DNA of 64,000 nucleotides. It comes from Crenothrix sp043729335. Lineage in GTDB: Bacteria; Pseudomonadota; Gammaproteobacteria; Methylococcales; Methylomonadaceae. Shown here one piece after another: positions 8,500 through 17,488 of the stretch (the first letter of the stretch is position 1; every line of letters begins with the position of its first letter). Below the pieces are notes generated by a model that ran no database searches, was not told the origin of the DNA, and worked only from the letters and a program-made list of their open reading frames with translations. Where the stretch lies: NCBI RefSeq assembly GCF_043729335.1, contig NZ_JAYTLQ010000057.1, positions 128,409 to 192,408 on the forward strand, given 5' to 3'. A program made the translations under genes and the position numbers.

Positions 8500-8774
8500 C
8501 CTCCGACTTAATTAAAAAATCATTAAATGACGCGCTTAAACCCGAATTACTAGAGCTGCTTGATAACAGCGCTGCCCATGCTGGCCATGCGGGCGCAAGA
8601 AGCGGCGGGGGACATTATCATGTCACTATTGTTGCAGAAGCCTTTGAAGGCAAATCGCTAGTCGAACGCCATCAACTCGTTTACAAGGCGCTGGGTGATC
8701 TGATGAAACAAGAGATCCACGCTTTAGGCATTAATGCTATTTCACCCTCAGAAGAAACTAAAGGAAGTTTATAA
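8496..8774 (+). CDS. BolA family protein
   Basis: This 92-residue BolA/IbaG-type protein carries the helix-turn-helix-like core with GGHYHVTIVAEAFEGKSLVERHQ and VYKALGDLM. BolA proteins partner with monothiol glutaredoxins in Fe-S cluster handling, and some act as transcription regulators. It overlaps yciI by 4 bp (ATGA) and abuts the parvulin gene directly, consistent with one operon. It is closer in size to YrbA/IbaG-type proteins than to E. coli BolA (105). Confidence 0.9.
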   Translation: MTSDLIKKSLNDALKPELLELLDNSAAHAGHAGARSGGGHYHVTIVAEAFEGKSLVERHQLVYKALGDLMKQEIHALGINAISPSEETKGSL

Positions 8775-9827
8775 ATGAATAAGAAAATTATCTCTTTACT
8801 CGTTGCCGGTAGCGCTTTGATTGCCGGTTGTGATCAACAAATGGGCACAACCGCCACAACAACCGTGGCTGCACCGGTCATTAAAAAAGAAGATGCTATC
8901 GCCAGTGTCAACGGTCAGTATATTAGCAAGGCTACTTTGGCTGAACTGGAAAAAGAAATTGCCGAAAAAGCCCATGGTCAAAGTTTCCCTAAAGAAAAGC
9001 TGATTGAAGAACTGGTACAGCGCGAATTGTTGATACAAGATGCGGTAAAAAAGCAGTTGGATAAAACACCCGACATGCAAAAACAACTCGATGTCGCTAG
9101 AAATTCATTGTTAACGCAAGCTGATTTGCAAGATTTCGTGAAAAAAAATCCAGTCACTGATGCAGAAATTAAAGCCGAATATGACAGTAAAGTCGGCGGC
9201 ACTAATGCCACCGAGTACAAGGCCCGCCATATTTTGGTAAAAACAGAAGACGAAGCTAAAAAATTAATTGCAGCGCTGGATAAAGGTGGCGATTTTGCCA
9301 AACTAGCCAACAAAAACTCGGTGGATGCCAAAGAGTCTCAAAATGGCGGCGATTTAGGCTGGTTTAATCCTAGCCAAATGGTTGCACCCTTCTCTGAAGC
9401 TGTTGCTAAGCTGGAAAAAGGCAAATATTCTAAAGTGCCGGTTAAGACCCAGTTTGGTTACCACATCATTTTAAGAGAAGATTCGCGCGCGCAAACACCA
9501 CCGCCGCTAGATTCTGTTAAAGATCAATTAACACCATTCCTGCAACGTCAAAAAACTCAAAAAATGCTGGAAGGCTTACGTAAACAAGCTAAAGTTGAAA
9601 TTTTAGTACCGGTGGTAGACGAAAAGCCCAAAGCCGCTATTCCACCAGCAGTAGCGCCAACCCCTGATGCCGCTAATCCTGCTGCAACTCCAGCGCCAGG
9701 TGCTGCACCCGCCGCAGCTGTAGAGCCACCGGCCACCATTGAAGCTGCGCCTGTAACAGAAAAACCAGCACAACCTGCTGCCGTTGTACCAACACCGGTA
9801 CCCGCACCTGCGCCTGCTGCAAAATAG
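8775..9827 (+). CDS. Parvulin-type peptidyl-prolyl isomerase, predicted lipoprotein
   Basis: This envelope folding catalyst has 350 residues. The signal peptide MNKKIISLLVAGSALIAGC has an LIAGC lipobox with Cys19. A SurA-like helical N-terminal region (about 40-145) precedes one rotamase domain (about 150-245: ARHILVKTEDEAKKLI, NGGDLGWF, PFSEAVAKL, TQFGYHIILRED). The last 75 residues are low-complexity Pro/Ala, probably a flexible tether. The gene directly follows bolA. It resembles the PrsA/SurA relatives next to yciB-bolA in other gammaproteobacteria. The substrate proteins are unknown. Confidence 0.9.
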   Translation: MNKKIISLLVAGSALIAGCDQQMGTTATTTVAAPVIKKEDAIASVNGQYISKATLAELEKEIAEKAHGQSFPKEKLIEELVQRELLIQDAVKKQLDKTPDMQKQLDVARNSLLTQADLQDFVKKNPVTDAEIKAEYDSKVGGTNATEYKARHILVKTEDEAKKLIAALDKGGDFAKLANKNSVDAKESQNGGDLGWFNPSQMVAPFSEAVAKLEKGKYSKVPVKTQFGYHIILREDSRAQTPPPLDSVKDQLTPFLQRQKTQKMLEGLRKQAKVEILVPVVDEKPKAAIPPAVAPTPDAANPAATPAPGAAPAAAVEPPATIEAAPVTEKPAQPAAVVPTPVPAPAPAAK

Positions 9828-9852
9828 AGACTGTCTCTCAGTTCCGTAAACT

Positions 9853-9879
9853 AAAGGGCGGCTTATCCGCCCTTTTTTA
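9853..9879. terminator. Intrinsic terminator between the parvulin gene and recJ
   Basis: The stem AAAGGGCGG / CCGCCCTTT with a short loop is followed by a run of T on the plus strand. A-rich sequence on the left lets it also serve recJ on the minus strand, whose stop codon overlaps the right edge. Confidence 0.85.
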
Positions 9880-11619
9880 GGTGATTTTTTCCATATACTG
9901 CACCATAAGTTGCAAAGTGCGATTACCTCTAAATTCATTAATGCTCATTGTGTAAGCTGCACTACACAAGCGCATACCCAGCCAGTGCTCCGGTTTGTCG
10001 ACAAAAAAAGCAATAGCATCAATCATCAACTGGCCATTTGGTTTTCTGAGCAGCAATTTTAAATGCCGTTGCCCAACAATGCGCACTTGCACAACCTCGA
10101 ATTTATCAATAAAAACCGGCTCGGGACAGCCTTGCCCCCAAACACAGGCATTTTGCAAAAGATCTGCAAATTCAATCGTCATGTCCTGTTCGCTTAATTC
10201 ACCATCAACCAGGATTTTTTGCTCTAAATCAACGTTTGCCAAGCGTTTATTGACCATGGCATCAAATAGCAATGCAAACGCCGGATAGTCGTGCATGGCA
10301 ATGGTTAAGCCTGCTGCCATAGCATGTCCCCCAAACATACATAAAAGCTTAGGATGGGCGATAGCGATATCCGCCAATACATCACGAATATGCACGCCGG
10401 GAATGGATCGCGCTGAGCCTTTAATAAGATCTTTACCCGCAGATGCAAAAGCCACCACCGGCCTATGCAATTGATCTTTCATGCGTGAAGCTAGAATACC
10501 AATAACGCCTTGATGCCAGTTAGCATCATATAAACACACGCCAGCCGGCAAATGCTGACTATTTAGCAAACTCATTTCACTTAACAGCCCTTGTGCTTCC
10601 TGCTTCATCTGCCCCTCAACCTCTTTGCGTTCATTATTGAGCGCATCAAGCTTGGCGGCGATAGTTTTGGCGGTTGCGGAATCATTAGCTAATAAACATT
10701 TTATGCCCAGTGACATATCATCCATACGCCCCGCTGCATTTAATCGTGGCCCTAGTGCAAAACCTAAATCTGTTGCCTGAATACTGTGCTGGTTTTTGCC
10801 GGAAATATCTATTAAGGCATTGATGCCGGGGTGCCCCAATCCCGCCCGAATACGCATTAGGCCTTGATGCACCAGAATTCGGTTTACACGATCCAAAGCA
10901 ACGACATCAGCAATGGTACCCAGGGCCACATAATCCAGTAACACGGCCAGATTAGGTTCAGGTTGTGTAGATGTAAACCAGTTAAGCTCACGCAATCGGC
11001 TACGCAAGGCCAGCAAAACATAAAAAACTGTACCCACACCGGCAATCACCTTACTTGGGAATTGATCACCAACAAGATTGGAGTTAACGATCGCTTCAGC
11101 GGCGGGCAGATGCTGGCCCGGTAAGTGATGATCGGTTATAAGTACTTTAATGCCCAGGGCATTCGCAGCTTCAACGCCTTCAATACTGGAGATGCCATTA
11201 TCAACCGTTAGAATGATATCGGGATGTTGCTGCTTAACCAGTTCGACAATTTCCGGGGTTAAGCCGTAAGCGTATAAAAAACGGTTAGGAACCACAAAAT
11301 CAACGTTTAAAAAGCCCAATAACTGCAAGCCTTTTATAGCTAAAGCACAGCTGGTGGCACCATCGGCATCAAAATCAGCCAGTACCGTAATCCGCTGTTG
11401 TTGCTGTAGCGCCGTTATTAAATGATTGACCATAGCCTCCATATTGGACAATAGCCAAGGTGAAGGGAGCTTTGCTAATGAGCGATCTAAATCAGTAGCA
11501 GAGCTTAAACCGCGGCTTAACAATATGCGTTCCAGTATGGGGTGCATAGCATCTAAATGGCCACTATTTTTAGGAACTTGGCGAGCGATGATAATTTTTT
11601 TAACGCCTTGAGAGTACAT
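9877..11619 (-). CDS. recJ: Single-stranded-DNA-specific exonuclease RecJ
   Basis: RecJ is a 5'-3' ssDNA exonuclease for recombination and mismatch repair. Starting at ATG 11619 the product is 580 residues (E. coli 577); the 49 in-frame codons upstream have no homology-like content. DHH-family motifs are DFDADGATS, LTVDNGISS, LITDHHLPG and an ALGPRLNAAGRMDD stretch; the DHHA1 part has MFGGHAMAAGLTI. It is convergent with the parvulin operon. Confidence 0.95.
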   Translation of the reverse strand: MYSQGVKKIIIARQVPKNSGHLDAMHPILERILLSRGLSSATDLDRSLAKLPSPWLLSNMEAMVNHLITALQQQQRITVLADFDADGATSCALAIKGLQLLGFLNVDFVVPNRFLYAYGLTPEIVELVKQQHPDIILTVDNGISSIEGVEAANALGIKVLITDHHLPGQHLPAAEAIVNSNLVGDQFPSKVIAGVGTVFYVLLALRSRLRELNWFTSTQPEPNLAVLLDYVALGTIADVVALDRVNRILVHQGLMRIRAGLGHPGINALIDISGKNQHSIQATDLGFALGPRLNAAGRMDDMSLGIKCLLANDSATAKTIAAKLDALNNERKEVEGQMKQEAQGLLSEMSLLNSQHLPAGVCLYDANWHQGVIGILASRMKDQLHRPVVAFASAGKDLIKGSARSIPGVHIRDVLADIAIAHPKLLCMFGGHAMAAGLTIAMHDYPAFALLFDAMVNKRLANVDLEQKILVDGELSEQDMTIEFADLLQNACVWGQGCPEPVFIDKFEVVQVRIVGQRHLKLLLRKPNGQLMIDAIAFFVDKPEHWLGMRLCSAAYTMSINEFRGNRTLQLMVQYMEKIT

Positions 11620-12017
11620 AATACCTAGATAAAGTGGGTTTAAAATGGAGGTGCTTAGGCTTTTTATTTGCCATGACCAAAATGGTAAGCAAATTATAGT
11701 TGGTGAATTGCTAGGTTGTCGGTAGCGCATTTTAGGGGTTTTTGTGATGTGTATTGCAAATATCAAAATTCATACTGTGGTCAAGTTCACATTATCTCCT
11801 TGTTATCTGCTGTATTTTAACTAAAATTAAATTACTGTAGAAACGTGCCTGTAAGTTTATGCACTTGAACGGAAAGAGTGTAACCGGTGTTGGATGGCTT
11901 GGTGCATGAAGAAATTATTAAGCTATTGATTAATATTAAAAATTTTTTCGATAACTCTTATGCCGCTACAAAACATTCCACTATCTGCGACTTTAACTTA
12001 TATAACTAGAGGGAAGA
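11620..12017. other. Intergenic gap upstream of the PEP-CTERM gene
   Basis: AT-rich DNA with no gene. It contains the divergent recJ promoter region and the candidate -24/-12 element described separately at 11891-11906. A GAGGGA ribosome binding site lies just before the start codon at 12018. Confidence 0.5.
11891..11906 (+). promoter_or_regulatory. Weak candidate sigma-54 (-24/-12) promoter
   Basis: TGG at 11891-11893 and TGCA at 11903-11906 place GG and GC exactly 10 bp apart (GG-N10-GC), the sigma-54 spacing. The CAC part of the -24 box is missing. PEP-CTERM genes are often under RpoN/PrsR control, which makes the site worth listing. The match is weak. Confidence 0.25.
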
Positions 12018-12698
12018 ATGAAATCATTAAAAAAACTAATGGATCGAATAAAACTATGTTCGCTTTGTGTAGCAGCAACTATGTTATTTTTCTCTTCAAC
12101 GTCATTGTACGCGGGCACTGTTTATAATCTTAATTTCAATGGCTCAAATATTGATTTAATAGGATTTATTGAAACTGAGGCTTGGGAGCAAACATCCCCA
12201 GGATTGTTTGATGTAGATGTTATTGACTATTCGATAACAGCTTCAAATAATGGTGCATTCGCTTACACTTTTAACTTTGACAATAGTAGCTGGGGCGGTA
12301 GTGAAAATAACGTTGAATGGGGCACTAACATTACAATAACCATTAACGAAGCAATGATTAAGCTATCTGTACCAACAGTGACACGAGCTCAAAATCAACA
12401 GTATGACACATTTCTCATTGCTGACACGGCTACTAACGGGGGTAGGCAAAGTCTGAGTTTTTATAATGGTCAACTGGGCTTCAGTACATTTAACCCATTA
12501 AATCTTGTATTTTATAATATTGCAGATCCGTTGTTTGTTTTAGCAACAACGCAACCACAACTGCAATTACCCACCGTTCCCGAACCCGCTCATTTAATAC
12601 TGTTGATTACTGGATTGCTTGGAATGTACCTTCTGCGGCAAGGTCGCTTAAGTAGAAGAGGCGTACTATCGCCTTACAAGGTAGCCCAGAATTTTTAA
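12018..12698 (+). CDS. PEP-CTERM sorting domain protein (secreted)
   Basis: This 226-residue exported protein has an N-terminal signal peptide (hydrophobic residues about 15-32, ending SLYAG), a beta-rich body without a recognised domain, and a C-terminal PEP-CTERM tail: VPEPAHLILLITGLLGMYLL then RQGRLSRRG. Such tails are cut by an exosortase and go with exopolysaccharide loci like the one in this window. Unusually, about 11 residues follow the basic cluster. No exosortase gene is seen here. It is monocistronic and convergent with the deaminase gene 9 bp away. Confidence 0.85.
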   Translation: MKSLKKLMDRIKLCSLCVAATMLFFSSTSLYAGTVYNLNFNGSNIDLIGFIETEAWEQTSPGLFDVDVIDYSITASNNGAFAYTFNFDNSSWGGSENNVEWGTNITITINEAMIKLSVPTVTRAQNQQYDTFLIADTATNGGRQSLSFYNGQLGFSTFNPLNLVFYNIADPLFVLATTQPQLQLPTVPEPAHLILLITGLLGMYLLRQGRLSRRGVLSPYKVAQNF

Positions 12699-12707
12699 AT
12701 TGGCTTG

Positions 12708-13175
12708 CTAGTAAAGAATTTTATCGATTTTGTCTAACCAGGCATCAAAAGGCTGCCTATCATTAAGCACTTTTATATGGTGCATGGGGATACTACGTTC
12801 GGCGGGAGAGATGGCAATTTGATCATAAATAAAGCTGTCATCAAACTTAGCTTCAGCGGCATCATGGCGACTACAGGCAAAGTAAACTTTTGACAATCGC
12901 GCCCAATATATTGCCCCCAAACACATGGGGCAGGGCTCACAACTGGTGTACAACACACAATCTCGCAACTGAAAACTGTTTAGCTTTGCACAGGCCAGTC
13001 GTATAGCCATAATTTCAGCATGGGCGGTAGGGTCAGTGTTTTGAGTGACTTTATTACCACTGGCTGCTATCAACTGGTTATCTTTGACAATCACCGCGCC
13101 ATAAGGGCCTCCGGCACCGGTATCAACATTGTCAACAGCCAGGGCAATCGCTTGTTGTAAAAAAATATCATGCAT
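12708..13175 (-). CDS. CMP/dCMP-type nucleobase deaminase, probably guanine deaminase
   Basis: This 155-residue zinc deaminase has zinc ligands in HAEIMAI (His and catalytic Glu) and SCEPCPMCLGAIYWA (two Cys). The C-terminal part YFACSRHDAAEAKFDDSFIY resembles B. subtilis-type guanine deaminases (GuaD) more than TadA tRNA deaminases. It would convert guanine to xanthine; the substrate is inferred. The start codon directly abuts the metA stop, so it ends the ATPase-metA-deaminase operon. Confidence 0.8.
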   Translation of the reverse strand: MHDIFLQQAIALAVDNVDTGAGGPYGAVIVKDNQLIAASGNKVTQNTDPTAHAEIMAIRLACAKLNSFQLRDCVLYTSCEPCPMCLGAIYWARLSKVYFACSRHDAAEAKFDDSFIYDQIAISPAERSIPMHHIKVLNDRQPFDAWLDKIDKILY

Positions 13176-14240
13176 CTATAAATCCAATGGGTTACTAGGA
13201 TCAACACCCGGCATAAACGGAAAGCGACGATCCTGGTTGGTCAGTTGATAAATTTTTCCTAGCCAGTTATTAAAAACCGCTTTAGCGGTATCTCGCCAGG
13301 TATTATCCAAGTACTCTAAAATTAAATGTTCCGGAAATTCCGGCAGCGCTTGGCCGGTGTTTTTGGCGACGATGACGAGCTGTTGGTAATTAGAAAAAAC
13401 CTGACACACACCGGCATTAAAATAGTTTTCGGGGAATGGCGGATAAATATTGATTTCTGCGTTATAAAACCGCAATACCTCGCGCTTGTATTCTTTTAAC
13501 AGACTAATCTCATCATATTCAGGATGCCCCTGAAAAAACACCACCCGAAAACCATCTGGACTAACGGCCAGGTGCACACCGGCATCGCTGCTTGCGGCCA
13601 GAATTTTTAAGCCATGCTGTTCCATATCACTACGAAATACTTCGTTAAAACGAGAATGTGGCACATCAAAACGGGTATTAATTTCCGCCACCAAAGGGTG
13701 TCTGCGGTCCATTAATTTATGCGAAAAAACTCCCCAACGTTTAGCGGGCAAGCGTGTACGCTCAATGCCATAACAATATTGGATCACCGCATGCGTGGCT
13801 AGGCACGAACACAGCACAGAGGTAACATTTTCATGCGCCCAGGAAAAGACTTCCGTCAACGGTTGCCAAAAGTCTTCTTCTTGCAACTGAGTACCTACCA
13901 CGTTAGCACCACTGATAATTAAGGCATCCAGGCCGTCTTCTTTGATTTTGGCAAACGGTTCATAGTACTTATCAATGTGCGCCTGTGCCTGCGGGCTTCT
14001 TTGCAAGCCCTCAATGGTAAACGGATGGATATGAAACTGCACAATTTGATTACACGCGCCCACTAAGCGAAAAAATTGCCGCTCGGTGGCTTCCAACGCC
14101 GCATCTGGCATCATATTCAATAAGCCAATATGCATCTCGCGAATATCTTGCTGACTGGCACGATCAGGCGATAACACATCTTCGCCTTCTTCGCGTAAGC
14201 GCTCAAATGTTGGTAAAGCGGTATGGGCAACTAAGGGCAT
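13176..14240 (-). CDS. metA: Homoserine O-acyltransferase (MetA family, probably succinyl)
   Basis: This enzyme performs the first committed step of methionine synthesis, acylating homoserine. The start chosen is Met at 14240 (MPLVAHTALPTFERLREEGE), giving 354 residues; the 33 upstream in-frame codons overlap the ATPase gene and look non-homologous. Features are HIGLLNMMPDAALEATERQF, the nucleophile region SVLCSCLATHAV (Cys146 aligns with E. coli Cys142), and FFQGHPEYD with the catalytic His and Glu. The acyl-selectivity loop (SGANVVGTQLQ) differs from E. coli, so succinyl versus acetyl cannot be read from sequence. Confidence 0.88.
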   Translation of the reverse strand: MPLVAHTALPTFERLREEGEDVLSPDRASQQDIREMHIGLLNMMPDAALEATERQFFRLVGACNQIVQFHIHPFTIEGLQRSPQAQAHIDKYYEPFAKIKEDGLDALIISGANVVGTQLQEEDFWQPLTEVFSWAHENVTSVLCSCLATHAVIQYCYGIERTRLPAKRWGVFSHKLMDRRHPLVAEINTRFDVPHSRFNEVFRSDMEQHGLKILAASSDAGVHLAVSPDGFRVVFFQGHPEYDEISLLKEYKREVLRFYNAEINIYPPFPENYFNAGVCQVFSNYQQLVIVAKNTGQALPEFPEHLILEYLDNTWRDTAKAVFNNWLGKIYQLTNQDRRFPFMPGVDPSNPLDL

Positions 14241-14259
14241 GACGCCAATAATCTGTTCA

Positions 14260-15105
14260 TTAAGCTTGTGCGGCCAAAGCGTTTGCCACCAACTTAAAAA
14301 ATTCCGCTTCGTTATTAACCGCAGCCACATCGTTAGCATCTAACGTATAGCCATACTGGCTTGCAATCGCATCATAACGCGGCAAACGCGACATAAACAG
14401 CTCAGGAAATACCCAGGATACGAAGTCATCCGGCGGAATTTGTTCGGTATTCGCAAAGTTCTTTAGGCGCATGAATTCAGCCAGTTTTTCATCCAGAAAA
14501 CTTTCGCGATAATATAATGGTTTGGGATCAGATTTAGCACGATCAACAATGGTTTTTTCCAAATCCGGCGAAATTTTAATATAAAGAATCAAGGTTTCTT
14601 TAGCCAAGGTTTCCAGGACATCCGGTGCATCCAGTTCACAAACACTGCCTCCCGCATCGTTAATAAAATGCCGGTAACCATAAATATCCTCAGCCTTGTG
14701 GATAAATTCCGGTACATCATTCATCGCGGCAATTTCGCCCTGATAATGCAATTTTTGGCGGCGCTTAAACTCCTGCAAAGACAGCCCACCTAAAGCTGGA
14801 TCACCCAGCTTGCCCAAAAAACTGGATACAGGTGCAAGATTATTTACCGTAATACCGCTACGGATGTAGATTGAATCGGTCAGTAATAACTCACGCAAAA
14901 ACGGTACGCTCATCGCCTGGCGTTTAATATTATCTAAAATCGGCTCTTGCAGGTATTTGGTACCTATCCGGTAATCACCTGAATAATGAAACCATTTGCT
15001 CTTGGGCAATTTATTAGCCAATGTGGTCTTGCCTGCGCCCGACATCGCCAGTAGCGTAATGCGTTTAGACTGCCAATCCATAAATTCTTGAGAAGTCATT
15101 CTCAT
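14260..15105 (-). CDS. P-loop ATPase/kinase-like protein
   Basis: This 281-residue soluble protein has a Walker A motif LLAMSGAGKTTLANKL (residues about 18-33). It has LPKSKWFHYSGDYRIGTKYL, a switch-like region around FINDAGGSVCELD, and ETLILYIKISPDLEK. It looks like a nucleoside/adenylate-kinase-like P-loop enzyme of unknown substrate. It lies 15 bp downstream of the DUF6763-like gene and just upstream of metA, all on one strand. A link with methionine metabolism is only contextual. Start is ATG 15105, with a second Met two codons later. Confidence 0.75.
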   Translation of the reverse strand: MRMTSQEFMDWQSKRITLLAMSGAGKTTLANKLPKSKWFHYSGDYRIGTKYLQEPILDNIKRQAMSVPFLRELLLTDSIYIRSGITVNNLAPVSSFLGKLGDPALGGLSLQEFKRRQKLHYQGEIAAMNDVPEFIHKAEDIYGYRHFINDAGGSVCELDAPDVLETLAKETLILYIKISPDLEKTIVDRAKSDPKPLYYRESFLDEKLAEFMRLKNFANTEQIPPDDFVSWVFPELFMSRLPRYDAIASQYGYTLDANDVAAVNNEAEFFKLVANALAAQA

Positions 15106-15120
15106 AAAGTCTGTCCCTGA

Positions 15121-15420
15121 TTAATCCAAATACTCTTCAATGTCCATGTCGTCATCATTTGCCCGGTGCTTATCTGTGTCGGTATAACCCCGATCGTCGG
15201 ATTCAATTTCATCAAAGGGCGCCGTCCAATCTTCTGGGTCTTCAATGTAATCAAAAGTTGAATCATACCAGCTATCGTGATCGTATTCGCCGATATCGCC
15301 ATTAAAGTATTGTACTTCAATGGAATCTGCATTTTCGTCAATGTTAATGACCTTGAAGGTTAAATTATTTTCTAAATCCTTATACCAGCTGCCCAGAATG
15401 GGATCTGCTATTGTTGCCAT
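15121..15420 (-). CDS. Small acidic protein, DUF6763-like
   Basis: This 99-residue acidic cytoplasmic protein starts MATIADPILGSWYKDLENN; the start at 15420 has a GAGGTG ribosome binding site, preferable to the longer frame from 15477. The body FKVINIDENADSIEVQYFNG, then GEYDHDSWYD, resembles the DUF6763 family; this name is from memory and tentative. The last 30 residues are very rich in Asp and Glu. It leads the operon that continues with the ATPase, metA and the deaminase. Confidence 0.7.
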   Translation of the reverse strand: MATIADPILGSWYKDLENNLTFKVINIDENADSIEVQYFNGDIGEYDHDSWYDSTFDYIEDPEDWTAPFDEIESDDRGYTDTDKHRANDDDMDIEEYLD

Positions 15421-15786
15421 GATGCACCTCGTTACTTTAAAAGTTATTATTACAATATGTTGTGATATTACGCGCATCTTTAAAAAAAATTGACATCTCT
15501 TTGATAGTTCACAGTAGCTCGCGCGCTTAGTCTGTGCTATTTACCGTAGTTTTTGTATTTTTTTATGGATAACACCGTTATGGGGTATGCGTAATATCAG
15601 TTACCCCGTAAAAAATAAAACATTTTGCAAATAAACACAAAATATTTTACGTCCAGTACAAATTATTAAGTGTATTCGGCCACTATTTTGCAATAAAAGC
15701 GGCTCATTGGATATGGCGATACGCTTTGTTGCAAGTACTCTGTGTGCTACGATGTTGATAATATTTATTTAACGCGGGAGATCAAT
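15421..15786. other. Divergent intergenic region
   Basis: AT-rich, no gene. It carries divergent promoters for the DUF6763-like operon and the HerA-like gene. An inverted pair GGGGTA (about 15582) and TACCCC (about 15602) could be an operator. A good GCGGGAG ribosome binding site sits at 15774-15780. Confidence 0.4.
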
Positions 15787-17238
15787 ATGCAGGAAATTTT
15801 AATTGGTGGTCAAAATGGCGTACAGGTCATTATGGATGCCACAATGGGTAATCGTCATGGCATGATTTCAGGCGCTACCGGCACCGGAAAAACAGTAACG
15901 CTGCAAACCATGGCAGAATCTTTTTCCAAAATTGGTGTTCCGGTCTTTCTGGCTGACATTAAAGGCGATTTATCCGGCATTGCCCTGGCTGGCCAAGTGA
16001 ATGATAAAGTGAGCGAACGCATTCAGCAAATCGGTATTACCGGCTTTCAACCGCGCGGTAACCCTTGTGTTTTTTGGGATATTTTTGGTAAAACCGGTCA
16101 TCCGGTACGCACGACCATATCGGACATGGGGCCTTTATTACTGGGTAATTTACTGGAACTCAATGAAACTCAGGCCGGTGTTTTGTACACCTGTTTTAAA
16201 GTTGCCGACGATAATGGCATGTTGCTGCTGGATTTAAAAGATCTACGCGCCATGCTGACTTGGATGGGCGATAACGCCAAAGAGCTCCAAGCTGAATACG
16301 GCAATGTAGCTTCTGCCAGCCTGGGCGCTATTCAAAGACAGCTTTTAGTGCTGGAAGAACAAGGTGCAGATGAATTTTTTGGTGAACCCGCGCTTAAATT
16401 AGCTGATTTATGTAAAACTGATTTTTCCGGTAATGGCGTTATTAGTGTGCTGGATGCTACGGTATTAACCAGCAAATCACCTAAGCTGTATGCTACATTT
16501 TTACTGTGGCTGCTATCCGAGTTGTACGAAACATTTCCTGAGGTGGGCAATGCAGACCGCCCTAAACTGGTGTTATTTTTTGACGAAGCGCACTTACTAT
16601 TTGATCAGGCGCCTAAAGCGTTAACCGATAAAATCGAGCAAATCGTACGGCTTATCCGCTCAAAAGGCGTAGGCGTTTATTTCATCAGTCAAAGCCCATT
16701 GGATATTCCTGAAGACATCTTGGGGCAGCTTGGGTTAAAAATACAACATGCGTTAAGAGCGTTTACGCCTAAAGATCAACAAGTCGTTAAAAGCGTTGCA
16801 GAAAATTTCCGCAGCAATCCCGCTATTAATACGGTAGAAGCCATTCAGGCACTTAAAACCGGCGAAGCCTTAGTATCAGTATTAGATAAAGACGGCAGCC
16901 CATCTCAAGTTGAACGCATTTTTATTCGTCCACCCGAATCTCAATTAGGCCCCGCTACTGAAGCCCAGCGCAGTGAAATAATTGGCCGTTCGCCCTTTAA
17001 AGGCCAGTACGAACAACTTGTAGACAGGGAATCGGCTTACGAAATGCTTAAAAGCAAAGCTTTGCAAGCAGCCAGTGCTGAAGAAGCAGAACCTAAATCC
17101 ACATCAGTCAGAAGTGCTCAAAACCGCCAAAGTGTTAGTGAGGTCTTGTTAAAGAGTGCCGCGCGTGCCTTGGGCAGTACAGCGGGAAGGCAAATTATAC
17201 GCGGCATTATGGGGTCATTATTGGGTGGCCGTCGGTAA
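15787..17238 (+). CDS. HerA/YjgR-like ATPase (DUF853)
   Basis: This 483-residue HerA-FtsK superfamily ATPase of the DUF853 group is related to E. coli YjgR (500 aa). ATG 15787 follows a strong ribosome binding site; a 15-codon extension from 15742 is less likely. Walker A is SGATGTGKTVTLQ (residues about 28-40), Walker B is LVLFFDEAHLLF, and FISQSPLDIPEDILGQLGLK is the conserved sensor region. The C-terminal 70 residues end in a Gly-rich IRGIMGSLLGGRR tail. The cellular role is unknown. Confidence 0.88.
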   Translation: MQEILIGGQNGVQVIMDATMGNRHGMISGATGTGKTVTLQTMAESFSKIGVPVFLADIKGDLSGIALAGQVNDKVSERIQQIGITGFQPRGNPCVFWDIFGKTGHPVRTTISDMGPLLLGNLLELNETQAGVLYTCFKVADDNGMLLLDLKDLRAMLTWMGDNAKELQAEYGNVASASLGAIQRQLLVLEEQGADEFFGEPALKLADLCKTDFSGNGVISVLDATVLTSKSPKLYATFLLWLLSELYETFPEVGNADRPKLVLFFDEAHLLFDQAPKALTDKIEQIVRLIRSKGVGVYFISQSPLDIPEDILGQLGLKIQHALRAFTPKDQQVVKSVAENFRSNPAINTVEAIQALKTGEALVSVLDKDGSPSQVERIFIRPPESQLGPATEAQRSEIIGRSPFKGQYEQLVDRESAYEMLKSKALQAASAEEAEPKSTSVRSAQNRQSVSEVLLKSAARALGSTAGRQIIRGIMGSLLGGRR

Positions 17239-17315
17239 AGCTACTGCTGGAAGCTAAAAACCAGTGCGATTAAATGCGCGAGTAACCACGAAATTCCGCG
17301 CTTTTAATCGCGAGG

Positions 17316-17456
17316 TTAAGAAATAAGCCGAACCCAAAACCACAGTTCAAAAACGCCACCGACTATAAAGGCAGCAGTACCTAAGCCTGATAAGCCCACG
17401 CCGTAAAGTATAACCGCGACCCCTAAAATTGCGGCGGTAATGAGGTGATGTTGCAT
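17316..17456 (-). CDS. Small membrane protein, 46 residues
   Basis: This is a short frame, MQHHLITAAILGVAVILYGV onwards, ending FELWFWVRLIS, preceded by a GGGGGAAA ribosome binding site 4 nt before the ATG. It has two predicted hydrophobic segments separated by a small Gly-rich turn (GLSGLGT). The FELWFWVRL ending resembles short unannotated membrane proteins in other proteobacteria, as far as I recall. Function unknown. It lies between the HerA-like gene (convergent) and yajQ (same strand, 32 bp upstream). Confidence 0.6.
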   Translation of the reverse strand: MQHHLITAAILGVAVILYGVGLSGLGTAAFIVGGVFELWFWVRLIS

Positions 17457-17488
17457 TTATTTCCCCCAAATGCGGGTTCTAAAGCGAA

